IMG/VR virus record: IMGVR_UViG_3300027749_000170
Coordinates: 1-48,523 of that record
Direction: 5' to 3' (one strand)
Source of the DNA: a virus
Length of the DNA: 48,523 nt
The translations under genes were made by a program, and so were the position numbers. The notes beneath the pieces are model-generated. The model had not been told where the DNA came from, searched no databases, and was given only the letters and a program-made list of their open reading frames with translations. Below, piece by piece: positions 34,729-41,932 of the stretch (position 1 is its first letter; each line of letters opens with the position of its first letter).

Positions 34729-35973
34729 ATGTCATACATTTTAAATAAAACTAATGGTTCAATTATTGCAACAGTTGCCGATGCATCTATAGATACAACA
34801 ACTGATTTAATTTTTGTAGGTAGAAACTACGCAGGCTACGGAGAAATTCAAAACGAAAACTTCCTGAGATTATTAGAAAATTTTTCTAATTCATCTGCAC
34901 CATCTAAACCCATTGAAGGACAACTTTGGTATGATTCAAATAATAAACATATCAATGTCTATGATTCTACCAATTGGAAAAGTCTTGCTACACTTGAAGT
35001 AAATTCTAATAATCCTATTAATATAGTAGTTCCTACTACCGGCGACTTATGGTATAATACTACAGAACAACAATTATATGTTTTTAATGGACTATCATAT
35101 ATATTAATTGGTCCTCCAATTGGTGCAGATTCAAATGCAGGATGGCGAGGAGATTTTGAATCTGCCGACGGCCAAAATAAAATTTATAATACTAAAGCAG
35201 TTATTAATGGTGATGTTGTTGCAACTGTATCTAATCAAGAGTATACATTGAATCGTGGATTATCTGGTAATTATACAATTTATGCAGACAATGCTAGGTT
35301 ACATAAAGGTATAAATTTAACTGGTGCAAATCCTAATACAGGAAATTCTGAAGCTGCTGGTAATTATTTTTGGGGAACTGCTGCACACGCATTAGTTTCA
35401 AACACTGCCACATATGCTTCGGGATTTTCAACCACACTCGATACTACCAATAGATATAATCCTGTAGGATTTGTTAATACAGGTACTTCTGCTATAAATG
35501 GAACTATCTCTATAGATTATGGATTTACTTATAATCCATCAACTCATTATGTTAAAGCAACAAGATTTGAAGGGGTTGCTACCAGCGCCTTATATGCTGA
35601 TTTGGCTGAACGATATGCAGCAGATGATGTATACGAACCTGGAACTGTTTTAGTAATTGGTGGTGAAAAAGAAGTTACAATTTCTACGTTTGCAGGTGAT
35701 ACTGCGGTAGCAGGTATAGTAAGTACAAAACCCGCACTTATGATGAATTCCGAGGCTGGAAACGACGAAACTCACCCCTATATTGCCTTAAAAGGCCGGG
35801 TTCCTTGCAAAGTGTGGGGTTATATTAGAAAAGGTGATCTTTTGATGACTAGTGAGTATCCGGGATATGCTTGTAAGTCAATTACAGTGGATGATTTACC
35901 TAATGCTATAATAGCGAAAGCCTTGGAGGATCAACTCGAAGGCTTTGGGGTTATTGAAGTTATGGTAGTTTAA
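34729..35973 (+). CDS. Fibre-type structural protein, paralogue 3, with C-terminal LAERYAAD domain
   Basis: A 414-aa protein. Residues about 20-130 repeat the shared module (AGYGEIQNENFLRLLENFSN, EGQLWYDSNNKHINVYDS, TGDLWYNTTEQQLYVFNG, YILIGPP). The C terminus (about 285-414) is a distinct domain, ALYADLAERYAADDVYEPGT, then GGEKEVT and PYIALKGRVPCKVWG, which recurs at the end of many marine phage structural proteins. That domain may be a trimerising or self-processing head; this was not established. AAAGG precedes the ATG by about 10 nt. The gene ends tail-to-tail with thymidylate synthase, overlapping by 4 nt. Confidence 0.72.
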   Translation: MSYILNKTNGSIIATVADASIDTTTDLIFVGRNYAGYGEIQNENFLRLLENFSNSSAPSKPIEGQLWYDSNNKHINVYDSTNWKSLATLEVNSNNPINIVVPTTGDLWYNTTEQQLYVFNGLSYILIGPPIGADSNAGWRGDFESADGQNKIYNTKAVINGDVVATVSNQEYTLNRGLSGNYTIYADNARLHKGINLTGANPNTGNSEAAGNYFWGTAAHALVSNTATYASGFSTTLDTTNRYNPVGFVNTGTSAINGTISIDYGFTYNPSTHYVKATRFEGVATSALYADLAERYAADDVYEPGTVLVIGGEKEVTISTFAGDTAVAGIVSTKPALMMNSEAGNDETHPYIALKGRVPCKVWGYIRKGDLLMTSEYPGYACKSITVDDLPNAIIAKALEDQLEGFGVIEVMVV

Positions 35974-36851
35974 ACTGCCATAGGTGCCTTAATAGTAGCA
36001 TAACAATTATAGTCAACTAGTTTAACATCTTGCATGGTAAATTTAGTTATATCTAAAATACTTTTATCAAGATCTAATGTAGGTAACACCAATGGTTCTC
36101 TGCTTAACTGTTCTCTAACTTGCTCTAAGTGATTGTCGTATATATGTGCATCACCAAAAGAAATAATTAATTCTCCTACTGAAAGATCGCATACCTGGGC
36201 AACCATATGTGTTAACAATGCGTAACTTGCAATGTTAAATGGCACTCCAAGAAACATGTCTGCACTACGTTGATACATATGGCAACTCAGCTTACCACTG
36301 CTACTTACATAGAATTGACTCATCACATGACATGGAGGTAATGCCATTAGCTCGAGCTCACCGGGATTCCACGCACTAAGAATGTGTCTGCGTCCGTATG
36401 GATCTTTCTTAATACTATTAATCAATGTTTGTAATTGATCAACATGTTTAACTGCCATACGATTAGCACCAAACACTGGAGCACGCCATGCTCTCCACTG
36501 AACTCCATATACTCTACCTAAGTCGCCTTTAAATCTTGCTTTTGGTTTCCAATAGTCTGCACTGGCATTGCCAGACCAGATAGTACTTTCTGTGCTAGTA
36601 CGACTGCCGTAAAGGATTTCTTTTAAACGATTCTCATCCCCACTACCTTCGATGAACCAAAGAAGTTCACTAACTACAGATTTCCAGGCTAACTTTTTTG
36701 TAGTAATAGCCGGAAATCCTTCTTTGAGATCAAACTTTAATTGTAATCCAAACTTACTGATAGTACCTACGCCAGTACGATCTGGACGATGTTCGCCTGT
36801 TTCTAAAATCTCACTTAGTGCATTAAGATATATATGTTCTGAATCTGACAT
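35970..36851 (-). CDS. td: Thymidylate synthase
   Basis: A 293-aa ThyA-type enzyme that methylates dUMP to dTMP with methylene-tetrahydrofolate. Visible motifs are RPDRTGVGT (22-30), LLWFIEGS (63-70), LGRVYGVQWR (111-120), PYGRRH (151-156), the active site PPCH with nucleophile C174, and RSADMFLGVPFNIASYA (195-211). Length matches the family. No intron interrupts it, unlike T4 td. It supplies thymidine nucleotides for replication of AT-rich DNA. Its ATG overlaps the stop of the upstream gene (TAATG), and its 3' end overlaps the convergent fibre gene by 4 nt. Confidence 0.97.
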   Translation of the reverse strand: MSDSEHIYLNALSEILETGEHRPDRTGVGTISKFGLQLKFDLKEGFPAITTKKLAWKSVVSELLWFIEGSGDENRLKEILYGSRTSTESTIWSGNASADYWKPKARFKGDLGRVYGVQWRAWRAPVFGANRMAVKHVDQLQTLINSIKKDPYGRRHILSAWNPGELELMALPPCHVMSQFYVSSSGKLSCHMYQRSADMFLGVPFNIASYALLTHMVAQVCDLSVGELIISFGDAHIYDNHLEQVREQLSREPLVLPTLDLDKSILDITKFTMQDVKLVDYNCYATIKAPMAV

Positions 36852-37495
36852 TAAGCAGCAACAGTTTTCTTAGCCTTGGATTCTTTAGCTTTTGGTGGAT
36901 CAATAGCATCTGCCATTCTACGGAAATTAGCAGCATCTTTAGCCAACTTATCGGCCTTAGAACGATATTGTTTTGCAATAAGTATAGGATCAGAAATTTC
37001 TTCAGTAGACTCAACTACTACCGATTTCTTAATCTCTGGCACAACAACGTCTGAAATAACAATTTCTTCTTTAAGAGAAGTTTTAATTTCTTCTTTAGGA
37101 GTACCATCTGTTACTGCTAGTTCTTCTAATGTAACTCCCTTTTGTTCTGCAATTATTCTATTAAGTTCATCTAATGGTGTAGTTGATTGACTATTTGCAG
37201 TCATTAATACAAGATTGGTAGGAACTTTTTTAAGGTGTCCATTGGCATGCAAATATTGTAGCATGACAGTACCATCAGGGAATCGACGTACAGCAAGAAC
37301 ATCTGCAAGTTCGTTGGCTTGCTGTCCGGCATCACTGTCAATCAGACTCATCAATGAGTCATGGTAGGCGTCGGTGAGACCATTAGTTCCTACAACCAAT
37401 GCACTATTAGCATCTCCGGGAATTGTTCTATATACTACTGCTATACGAGCAGAATTATTTTTCATCTTACCTACATGTTTGGTAAATTTAGCCAT
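36851..37495 (-). CDS. Conserved phage protein of unknown function (214 aa)
   Basis: The N-terminal part (1-110) is an ordered alpha/beta region: SARIAVVYRTIPGDANSALVV, then HDSLMSLIDSDAGQQANELADVL and PDGTVMLQYLHANGHLKKV. It resembles a hypothetical family in marine T4-like phages. The C-terminal half is a charged, acidic-to-lysine-rich tail ending KAKESKAKKTVAA, probably disordered. A strong ribosome site (AAAAGGAG) precedes the ATG. It is coupled to thymidylate synthase downstream. No catalytic motif was seen and no function is proposed. Confidence 0.65.
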   Translation of the reverse strand: MAKFTKHVGKMKNNSARIAVVYRTIPGDANSALVVGTNGLTDAYHDSLMSLIDSDAGQQANELADVLAVRRFPDGTVMLQYLHANGHLKKVPTNLVLMTANSQSTTPLDELNRIIAEQKGVTLEELAVTDGTPKEEIKTSLKEEIVISDVVVPEIKKSVVVESTEEISDPILIAKQYRSKADKLAKDAANFRRMADAIDPPKAKESKAKKTVAA

Positions 37496-37510
37496 GCTAC
37501 TCTCCTTTTA

Positions 37511-37732
37511 TTATTCTGCGGCTGCAGGCTGATCTTCAGTCTTTGGCGGTGCTACTGCATTTAGAAATGCATTTAATTTGTCATAGGTTGCACCTACTGC
37601 TGAAATTTCATTAGCAGCAAATACTCCACGACGTACAGAAACATCTACAATTGACCGTAGATTACCCAGATCAGTGATTGTAAGTTCTGGTATTTGAGGA
37701 GCAGCAGCTTCTTGTGTTTGATTTTCTTCCAT
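37511..37732 (-). CDS. Small conserved hypothetical protein (73 aa)
   Basis: A short acidic protein. The core (residues 15-58) TITDLGNLRSIVDVSVRRG and FAANEISAVGATYDKLNAFL reads as two amphipathic helices, with a Pro/Ala/Glu-rich tail at each end. Similar small proteins occur in T4-like marine phages without known function. AAGGA precedes the ATG. It lies 15 nt upstream of the 214-aa gene in the same direction. Confidence 0.6.
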   Translation of the reverse strand: MEENQTQEAAAPQIPELTITDLGNLRSIVDVSVRRGVFAANEISAVGATYDKLNAFLNAVAPPKTEDQPAAAE

Positions 37733-37743
37733 TTTAAATATCC

Positions 37744-38025
37744 TTATTTTTTATGTAAATGTTGGCATCCTATTGCCAGCATGGTTAGCTCTTTTGGATC
37801 TTCCATTCCTATTTCTGTGTAAGCAACGATTTTCCTATCACGATCTAAACCATATCCGTCTTTAATGGCATATCTGCCATCTAGGTTATATTCAATCCAA
37901 TGTTGGATGTCCTTAACATCAAATCGATGCTCTATCAAAAGTTTGGTAAAATGCTCTGGAATAAAGGATAGTTTCCTTAGTCCTAGTACTGACAGAGCAT
38001 TTACGTTTCCTCTATTTAGAGACAT
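37744..38025 (-). CDS. Small hypothetical protein (93 aa)
   Basis: No recognised family. The sequence has an amphipathic helical N terminus (VLGLRKLSFIPEHFTKLLI) followed by a mixed charged region with aromatic residues (HWIEYNLDGRYAIKDG). Coding status is supported by tight packing between the 73-aa gene (11 nt away) and the VWA gene (12 nt away), all on one strand. Function is unknown. Confidence 0.55.
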   Translation of the reverse strand: MSLNRGNVNALSVLGLRKLSFIPEHFTKLLIEHRFDVKDIQHWIEYNLDGRYAIKDGYGLDRDRKIVAYTEIGMEDPKELTMLAIGCQHLHKK

Positions 38026-38037
38026 TATATACCTACT

Positions 38038-39303
38038 TTATTTATAATAAGCAGTCTGGCCGAAGGGTGCAATTATGGTATCGTTGCCGTGAATAACAAA
38101 CAAACTTTCACAATAGTCCTCATCTCCCCAGCTTCCGCATGGGTATCCATCTGTAAACATAATAAAACGCTTAGGATTGATATCTTCACGTTTCATAAAT
38201 TCATAGTTAGCATCAAAGTCTGTGCCACCACCGCCTTTAACCTCGTAGCTCATAATATCATCTGCATTGTCTCCAGAGAAACGAGCATAGTTATATACCT
38301 CAGTATCAAAGCACCAAAGGTCCAATTTAAAGTCTCTGTACTCATCCATAATACCTTTAACTTCGCTAATGAAGTCTTTGGCCATTACATCAGAAATACT
38401 TCCGCTCATGTCAATTGCTACAGACACATCAATAGTTTCTTCATTCATCATGCCGGGCAGGATAGCACCACAATGTTGGCTTTTACGATTTGGACGAGCA
38501 AAACTAAAATTACTTTTAAAGATACTTTGGATATTCATACGCAGGAGTTGACGCCAATCCATTTTAGGCTCAGTAAAGTCACTGATCATACGACGGATAC
38601 CTGCTGGCACTCGTCCAGCACCTGCGGATTGAGCAGCAGCCATTACAGCTTCTTTTATCTCGTCGCGGATCTGTTTCTTTTCTTCAGCGGTTAATTTTGG
38701 GCGACCCTTGCCTTTACCATTATTATCACCTTCGCCGTCACCTTCGCCGTCACCTTCGCCGTCACCATCTAAATGCTCGTCAAGTAATTCGCCAAGTGAT
38801 CCAATATCAATCTTTTCTGCTTTATCGTAGAGTTCGGAATAGATTTCTTCGTAGCTCTTACCACGATACTTGTCGTCTTGAAAGATTTTAATAAAATTTG
38901 GCACTACACCAATACGTTCATCTTTTAGAATTTGATTAGCGGCATAATCTGCGGCAATATTTGATAGTGTAGGATCGCGTCCATCACGACGTCCCATATG
39001 ATCAAATACATTATGTAGAACTTCGTGGGCAAATCCAAACTCTGCTTCTTTAGGATTTAGTTTATGAACAAAGCCGTTATTGTAATAAAAGGTGCGTCCG
39101 TCTGTGGCCAATGTATTGCACCATTCGCTAGCATCAACCATTTTCATACGTGTAGCAAGATTGCCAAAGAACGGATGCTTCAATAGCAAACCAACACGAG
39201 CTGTAATAAGTTTCTCAAGAATTTTATTTTTTTCAGACGGAGTAAACTCTTTATCTGCCCAGTCTTGCTTTTTAGTTTTTTCAGCCTTCATTACTTTAGA
39301 CAT
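38038..39303 (-). CDS. Metallopeptidase-like/VWA domain protein (DUF2201 type), partner of the MoxR ATPase
   Basis: A 421-aa protein. The N-terminal domain has a zincin-like HEVLH (93-97) with a following helix ending at D119. A Gly/Asp/Glu-rich linker (178-200) follows, made by a 12-nt DNA repeat. The C-terminal von Willebrand A domain keeps a full metal-ion site: DMSGS (298-302), GGTDF (359-363) and FTDG (383-386). HExxH normally gives a metalloprotease; a third zinc ligand was not identified, so peptidase activity is open. It follows the MoxR gene in the same direction, the usual MoxR-VWA pairing in which the ATPase and VWA protein act together as a chaperone or metal-insertion machine. 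It has its own sigma70-type promoter and AAAAGGA ribosome site. Confidence 0.82.
   Translation of the reverse strand: MSKVMKAEKTKKQDWADKEFTPSEKNKILEKLITARVGLLLKHPFFGNLATRMKMVDASEWCNTLATDGRTFYYNNGFVHKLNPKEAEFGFAHEVLHNVFDHMGRRDGRDPTLSNIAADYAANQILKDERIGVVPNFIKIFQDDKYRGKSYEEIYSELYDKAEKIDIGSLGELLDEHLDGDGEGDGEGDGEGDNNGKGKGRPKLTAEEKKQIRDEIKEAVMAAAQSAGAGRVPAGIRRMISDFTEPKMDWRQLLRMNIQSIFKSNFSFARPNRKSQHCGAILPGMMNEETIDVSVAIDMSGSISDVMAKDFISEVKGIMDEYRDFKLDLWCFDTEVYNYARFSGDNADDIMSYEVKGGGGTDFDANYEFMKREDINPKRFIMFTDGYPCGSWGDEDYCESLFVIHGNDTIIAPFGQTAYYK
38729..38764. repeat. 12-nt tandem repeat, three copies, in the VWA gene
   Basis: CCTTCGCCGTCA is repeated three times exactly on the plus strand, encoding the acidic DGEG linker repeats between the two domains of the VWA protein. 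Such a repeat is likely to vary in copy number among relatives. Confidence 0.85.
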
Positions 39304-39331
39304 AGCGTATCCTTTTAGTGTTTAAGCATAT

Positions 39332-39360
39332 ATTATACATTAAATTTATCAAAAGAGCAA
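39332..39360 (-). promoter_or_regulatory. Sigma70-type promoter for the VWA gene
   Basis: On the minus strand -35 TTGCTC (39360-39355), a 17-bp spacer and a perfect -10 TATAAT (39337-39332). It lies between the terminator of the MoxR gene and the VWA ATG, giving a leader of about 20 nt with AAAAGGA. Confidence 0.75.
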
Positions 39361-39363
39361 GTA

Positions 39364-39387
39364 AAAAAAGCCCTTGCGGGCTTTTTT
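39364..39387 (-). terminator. Intrinsic terminator after the MoxR gene
   Basis: AAAAAAGCCC (39364-39373) pairs with GGGCTTTTTT (39378-39387) around a 4-nt loop, giving a GC core with flanking A and T runs. It works by sequence in both directions, but only the leftward MoxR gene, whose stop codon it overlaps, needs it. It separates the MoxR and VWA transcripts. Confidence 0.88.
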
Positions 39388-40468
39388 AGCTCTCCATTGC
39401 AACCAAAATGTACTTACCGTACTTGTCATGGAAGCGATCAAAGTTCTTCAACTTAGATGCATCAAACGGAAGATTGTAGCTAGTCAACGCAACCTTAGCA
39501 GCCATAACAGTTAGCTCAGTTGGGAAGTTATCCATAATGAACAAGAAGAAACGATCTGCCTGTGCATCCCAATCTTTAGCCTTCTTATTAAAAGCATCTT
39601 GCAGTTCATAGCAAAGGCTAATGCTCAAAGAGTACATCGCTGAGATTTCTTTGATATTGCATTTCTCTACTTTACCAGACAAGATGTCAGTTGGGTTAGG
39701 CATCTGTTTAGCAACACGACGGTGTGCCATAAACTTAACAGCAAGGCCTTCACCAATTGCACCAGCAACCAAATCGGTCAATGTACGCTCATCCAAGTCG
39801 TCGTCTTTAAGCAAATCGCTAACAAAAGACCAAGAACGCGGAGTTGCAAAGGCACGACTTGAGGATTTTGGATCAAAGTCGTATAGGTCTTGTTTGGCAA
39901 AACCAATGTAACCGACAACTTGCTCATGCACCTTGTTGTTAACAGCCCATTCTTGCCAATCTTCGAAGTCTGATTTTAATTCAATGTGAACAAAACGATT
40001 AGCCAAAGGAGCAGGCATACGATAAGTAACACCCTTGTCAGTTTCGCGATTACCTGCGGCAACAATGCTAACACCTTTTGGTAGTTGATAAGTACCAACA
40101 CGACGGTTAAGTACTAATTGGAAAGCCGCCGCCTGTGTAGCAGGAGCCGCAGAGTTCAACTCATCTAAGAACAGGATAGCAGTTGATTCTGGATCAGTGG
40201 GTAATTCCGAAGGAGGAGCCCATGTCATGGTGTTTTCGTTGCTATTGTAATATGGAATACCTTTAATATCAGTGGGTTCCCAAAGGCTTAAACGGACATC
40301 AATAACTTCACGTCCTTGTTCGTCACCGATTTGTTTAACGATATCGGATTTGCCAATACCCGGAGGGCCCCACATGAACACAGGACGCTGGATCTTCACA
40401 CATTTACGGATACTACGCTTCGCCTCGTTAGGAGTAACGGTGCGATTTGCGCTCATTGCTTCTGCCAT
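39386..40468 (-). CDS. MoxR-type AAA+ ATPase
   Basis: A 360-aa AAA+ protein with Walker A GPPGIGKS (34-41), Walker B ILFLDE (98-103), sensor-1 region VAAGN (136-140) and a conserved MPAPLANRF segment with arginine R158 as candidate finger. MoxR ATPases remodel target proteins and usually work with a VWA-domain partner, which here is the next gene. It is transcribed from a fully consensus promoter through a short leader with a 5' stem-loop, and ends in its own terminator. That regulation is separate from the partner, suggesting high early expression. The substrate is unknown. A gp41- or gp44-type replication ATPase is unlikely because of the MoxR-like order of motifs and the VWA neighbour. Confidence 0.88.
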   Translation of the reverse strand: MAEAMSANRTVTPNEAKRSIRKCVKIQRPVFMWGPPGIGKSDIVKQIGDEQGREVIDVRLSLWEPTDIKGIPYYNSNENTMTWAPPSELPTDPESTAILFLDELNSAAPATQAAAFQLVLNRRVGTYQLPKGVSIVAAGNRETDKGVTYRMPAPLANRFVHIELKSDFEDWQEWAVNNKVHEQVVGYIGFAKQDLYDFDPKSSSRAFATPRSWSFVSDLLKDDDLDERTLTDLVAGAIGEGLAVKFMAHRRVAKQMPNPTDILSGKVEKCNIKEISAMYSLSISLCYELQDAFNKKAKDWDAQADRFFLFIMDNFPTELTVMAAKVALTSYNLPFDASKLKNFDRFHDKYGKYILVAMES

Positions 40469-40499
40469 AGTGGTATCTTTCTAAAAAAGTTAAATTAGT

Positions 40500-40523
40500 A
40501 TTGCGGCGATTATTTGCTGCAAT
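40500..40523 (-). promoter_or_regulatory. 5' leader stem-loop of the MoxR mRNA
   Basis: Bases 40500-40507 (ATTGCGGC) and 40516-40523 (GCTGCAAT) pair with one mismatch around an 8-nt loop. With the start site expected near 40523, the hairpin would form the very 5' end of the message, where stem-loops commonly protect against decay. Its role is inferred. Confidence 0.55.
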
Positions 40524-40529
40524 ACGTTA

Positions 40530-40558
40530 ATTATACATACATCTACGCACTTTGTCAA
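40530..40558 (-). promoter_or_regulatory. Perfect consensus sigma70 promoter for the MoxR gene
   Basis: Minus-strand TTGACA (40558-40553), exactly 17 bp, TATAAT (40535-40530). The -35 box overlaps the stop codon of the upstream 126-aa gene. All twelve consensus bases and the ideal spacing are present. Confidence 0.9.
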
Positions 40559-40935
40559 GTGATTTCTGCGTATCTCTTCTGTGCTCTTTGTAGTTTTTGG
40601 ATATTTCCAGAAAATAAAATGAGTTGAATTGCCATTTTTTCTCCAAAAAGATATATTTCTTTATGGGTTAAGTAAAACGGACAGTCAACATTGTTGTCAA
40701 TCCATAATAATAACGAATTGGTTAAGAACATTGGCTCTTCAAATGCTACCCTGTGATGTTTGATTTCAGCATTACAGAAACTTTCAAATCCTTTTTCAGT
40801 TAATCCAAGTCCACCATTTTTCTTGAGTCTTGGATTACTCCAAAATATCTGACGTAGTTTGTCTATTGACTGTTCGTCAACAGCTAGCCCTAATTGTTCG
40901 GCTACTAGTTTGGTGATTTTAAGTTTTTGGTTCAT
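40555..40935 (-). CDS. Conserved phage hypothetical protein (126 aa)
   Basis: Read from the ATG at 40935-40933; an in-frame GTG five codons upstream is possible but has no better ribosome site. The protein has a basic N terminus with KLKITKLVAEQLGL, a segment LTEKGFESF, then KHHRVAFEEP and LTNSLLLWIDNNVDCPFYLTHKEIYLFGEKMAIQLILFSG. It resembles hypothetical proteins of marine T4-like phages. It overlaps the 99-aa gene by 17 nt. No function can be given. Confidence 0.6.
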   Translation of the reverse strand: MNQKLKITKLVAEQLGLAVDEQSIDKLRQIFWSNPRLKKNGGLGLTEKGFESFCNAEIKHHRVAFEEPMFLTNSLLLWIDNNVDCPFYLTHKEIYLFGEKMAIQLILFSGNIQKLQRAQKRYAEIT

Positions 40936-41218
40936 CGGTGATTTTCTCACCAGAAGTTAGTTTATAAACGGAAAACTCTGTTGTATTGAACATTTTGTTC
41001 AATTTTTCCGATAAGTTAAAAGCATGGCCGCTATTTGCAAAAGATACCTTCTTATACTTTGGTCCTACTTCCTGTGCAACTACACTACTGGTCTTTAAAT
41101 TAATAGGTTTATCTTGATAAAATACAGACCAAACAGCGTCAGACTCTAAAACTTGATCTGTTTTATACGATTTTTTATTTGTTATCTCTAATAAGACGTT
41201 CGGTTTAGGTCTACTCAT
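40919..41218 (-). CDS. Conserved phage hypothetical protein (99 aa) with RBS hairpin
   Basis: A basic protein beginning MSRPKPNVLLEITNK. The block GPKYKKVSFANSGHAFNLSEKLNKMFNT (about 52-79) looks well conserved in type and may be a nucleic-acid or clamp-binding fold, but I do not recognise it. Its ribosome-binding site (GGAG, 8 nt before the ATG) lies in a hairpin, suggesting translational control. Function is unknown. Confidence 0.6.
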   Translation of the reverse strand: MSRPKPNVLLEITNKKSYKTDQVLESDAVWSVFYQDKPINLKTSSVVAQEVGPKYKKVSFANSGHAFNLSEKLNKMFNTTEFSVYKLTSGEKITDEPKT

Positions 41219-41221
41219 TAC

Positions 41222-41242
41222 ATACGCTCCAAATGTGCGTAT
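41222..41242 (-). promoter_or_regulatory. Hairpin over the ribosome-binding site of the 99-aa gene
   Basis: ATACGC (41222-41227) and GCGTAT (41237-41242) form a perfect 6-bp inverted repeat with a 9-nt loop. In the minus-strand mRNA the GGAG Shine-Dalgarno falls in the loop and at the stem border, just before the ATG. T4-like phages repress early messages by such operators (for example gp43 and RegA targets). The regulator here is unknown. Confidence 0.55.
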
Positions 41243-41258
41243 ATATTTACCTGTTTTT

Positions 41259-41465
41259 CTAAAATCTACCGCCGTCCATTTTAACTTGTATTGTAGGAAT
41301 ATCTGTTGAAGACTGTCCTGCTAATCGTGTCATTACCGCTGCTAGACTATTTTGCAAGTCTGTAGCTTCTTTTATACTTAACGTTACCACTTTTTGATTA
41401 GTTTTTATGGCAATTTTAGTCTTATCTAGGAAGTCTTCTATAGGTATTGTGTTTAATTGCTTCAT
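41259..41465 (-). CDS. Small conserved hypothetical protein (68 aa)
   Basis: The sequence IPIEDFLDKTKIAIKTNQKVVTLSIKEATDLQNSLAAVMTRL suggests a helical, possibly dimeric protein. It overlaps the upstream 156-aa gene by 4 nt, which supports coding. No domain or enzyme motif is visible, and no function is proposed. Confidence 0.6.
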   Translation of the reverse strand: MKQLNTIPIEDFLDKTKIAIKTNQKVVTLSIKEATDLQNSLAAVMTRLAGQSSTDIPTIQVKMDGGRF

Positions 41466-41932
41466 ACCTTATTTAAACTATTTAATACAACCTTCATTTC
41501 TTGTGAAGTTTTAAATGGACCATGATATGGATTCCGTTCAAGGGTAATTAATTTTGGACAATAACTTCTTAGCCAGCCTTTCTGAAATTGTATAACATAG
41601 TAGCCAGCACAATATCTACTCTTACTTTTTAAGTTTTTTGTATATAGAGGTAATTTAGATTGTACATTATATACAGGATTATATGGTTTGGTTCGACAAG
41701 GATAGTTGTAAATTGTATGTGTAAGTGGTTCTATTTCAAACTTGTTATTTTTTTTATCAACTGTTGCTAGTTGATCAACAATTTCTTTGAAACTTTTAAT
41801 TTCTACCATTTTACCTTTACGTAAGAATATGTATCCTTTTTTATTTTTAGCAATAGACCCAATCTTTTTACCATTGCCTTCTATAATCCACTCTTTATTA
41901 GGGATTAAAACTTTTGAAATTACTGCATTCAC
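41462..41932 (-). CDS. Conserved phage hypothetical protein (156 aa)
   Basis: Read from GTG at 41932-41930, which has GAGG 8 nt upstream; no internal ATG is better placed. The N terminus (1-60) is a small beta-rich domain (EGNGKKIGSIAKNKKGYIFLRKG). The C-terminal half has PCRTKPYNPVY, then KSKSRYCAGYYVIQFQKGW and CPKLITLERNPYHGPFKT, rich in aromatic, Cys and basic residues. Similar hypothetical proteins accompany RNase H in marine T4-like phages. The cysteines (four or so) might bind metal but no clear motif is formed. Its start overlaps the RNase H stop. Confidence 0.6.
   Translation of the reverse strand: MNAVISKVLIPNKEWIIEGNGKKIGSIAKNKKGYIFLRKGKMVEIKSFKEIVDQLATVDKKNNKFEIEPLTHTIYNYPCRTKPYNPVYNVQSKLPLYTKNLKSKSRYCAGYYVIQFQKGWLRSYCPKLITLERNPYHGPFKTSQEMKVVLNSLNKV

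Noticed and set aside
38089-38694. 201-codon plus-strand frame opposite the VWA gene
   Set aside because: The opposite strand encodes intact MIDAS motifs; the antisense product is Cys/His/Thr-rich with no recognisable domain.
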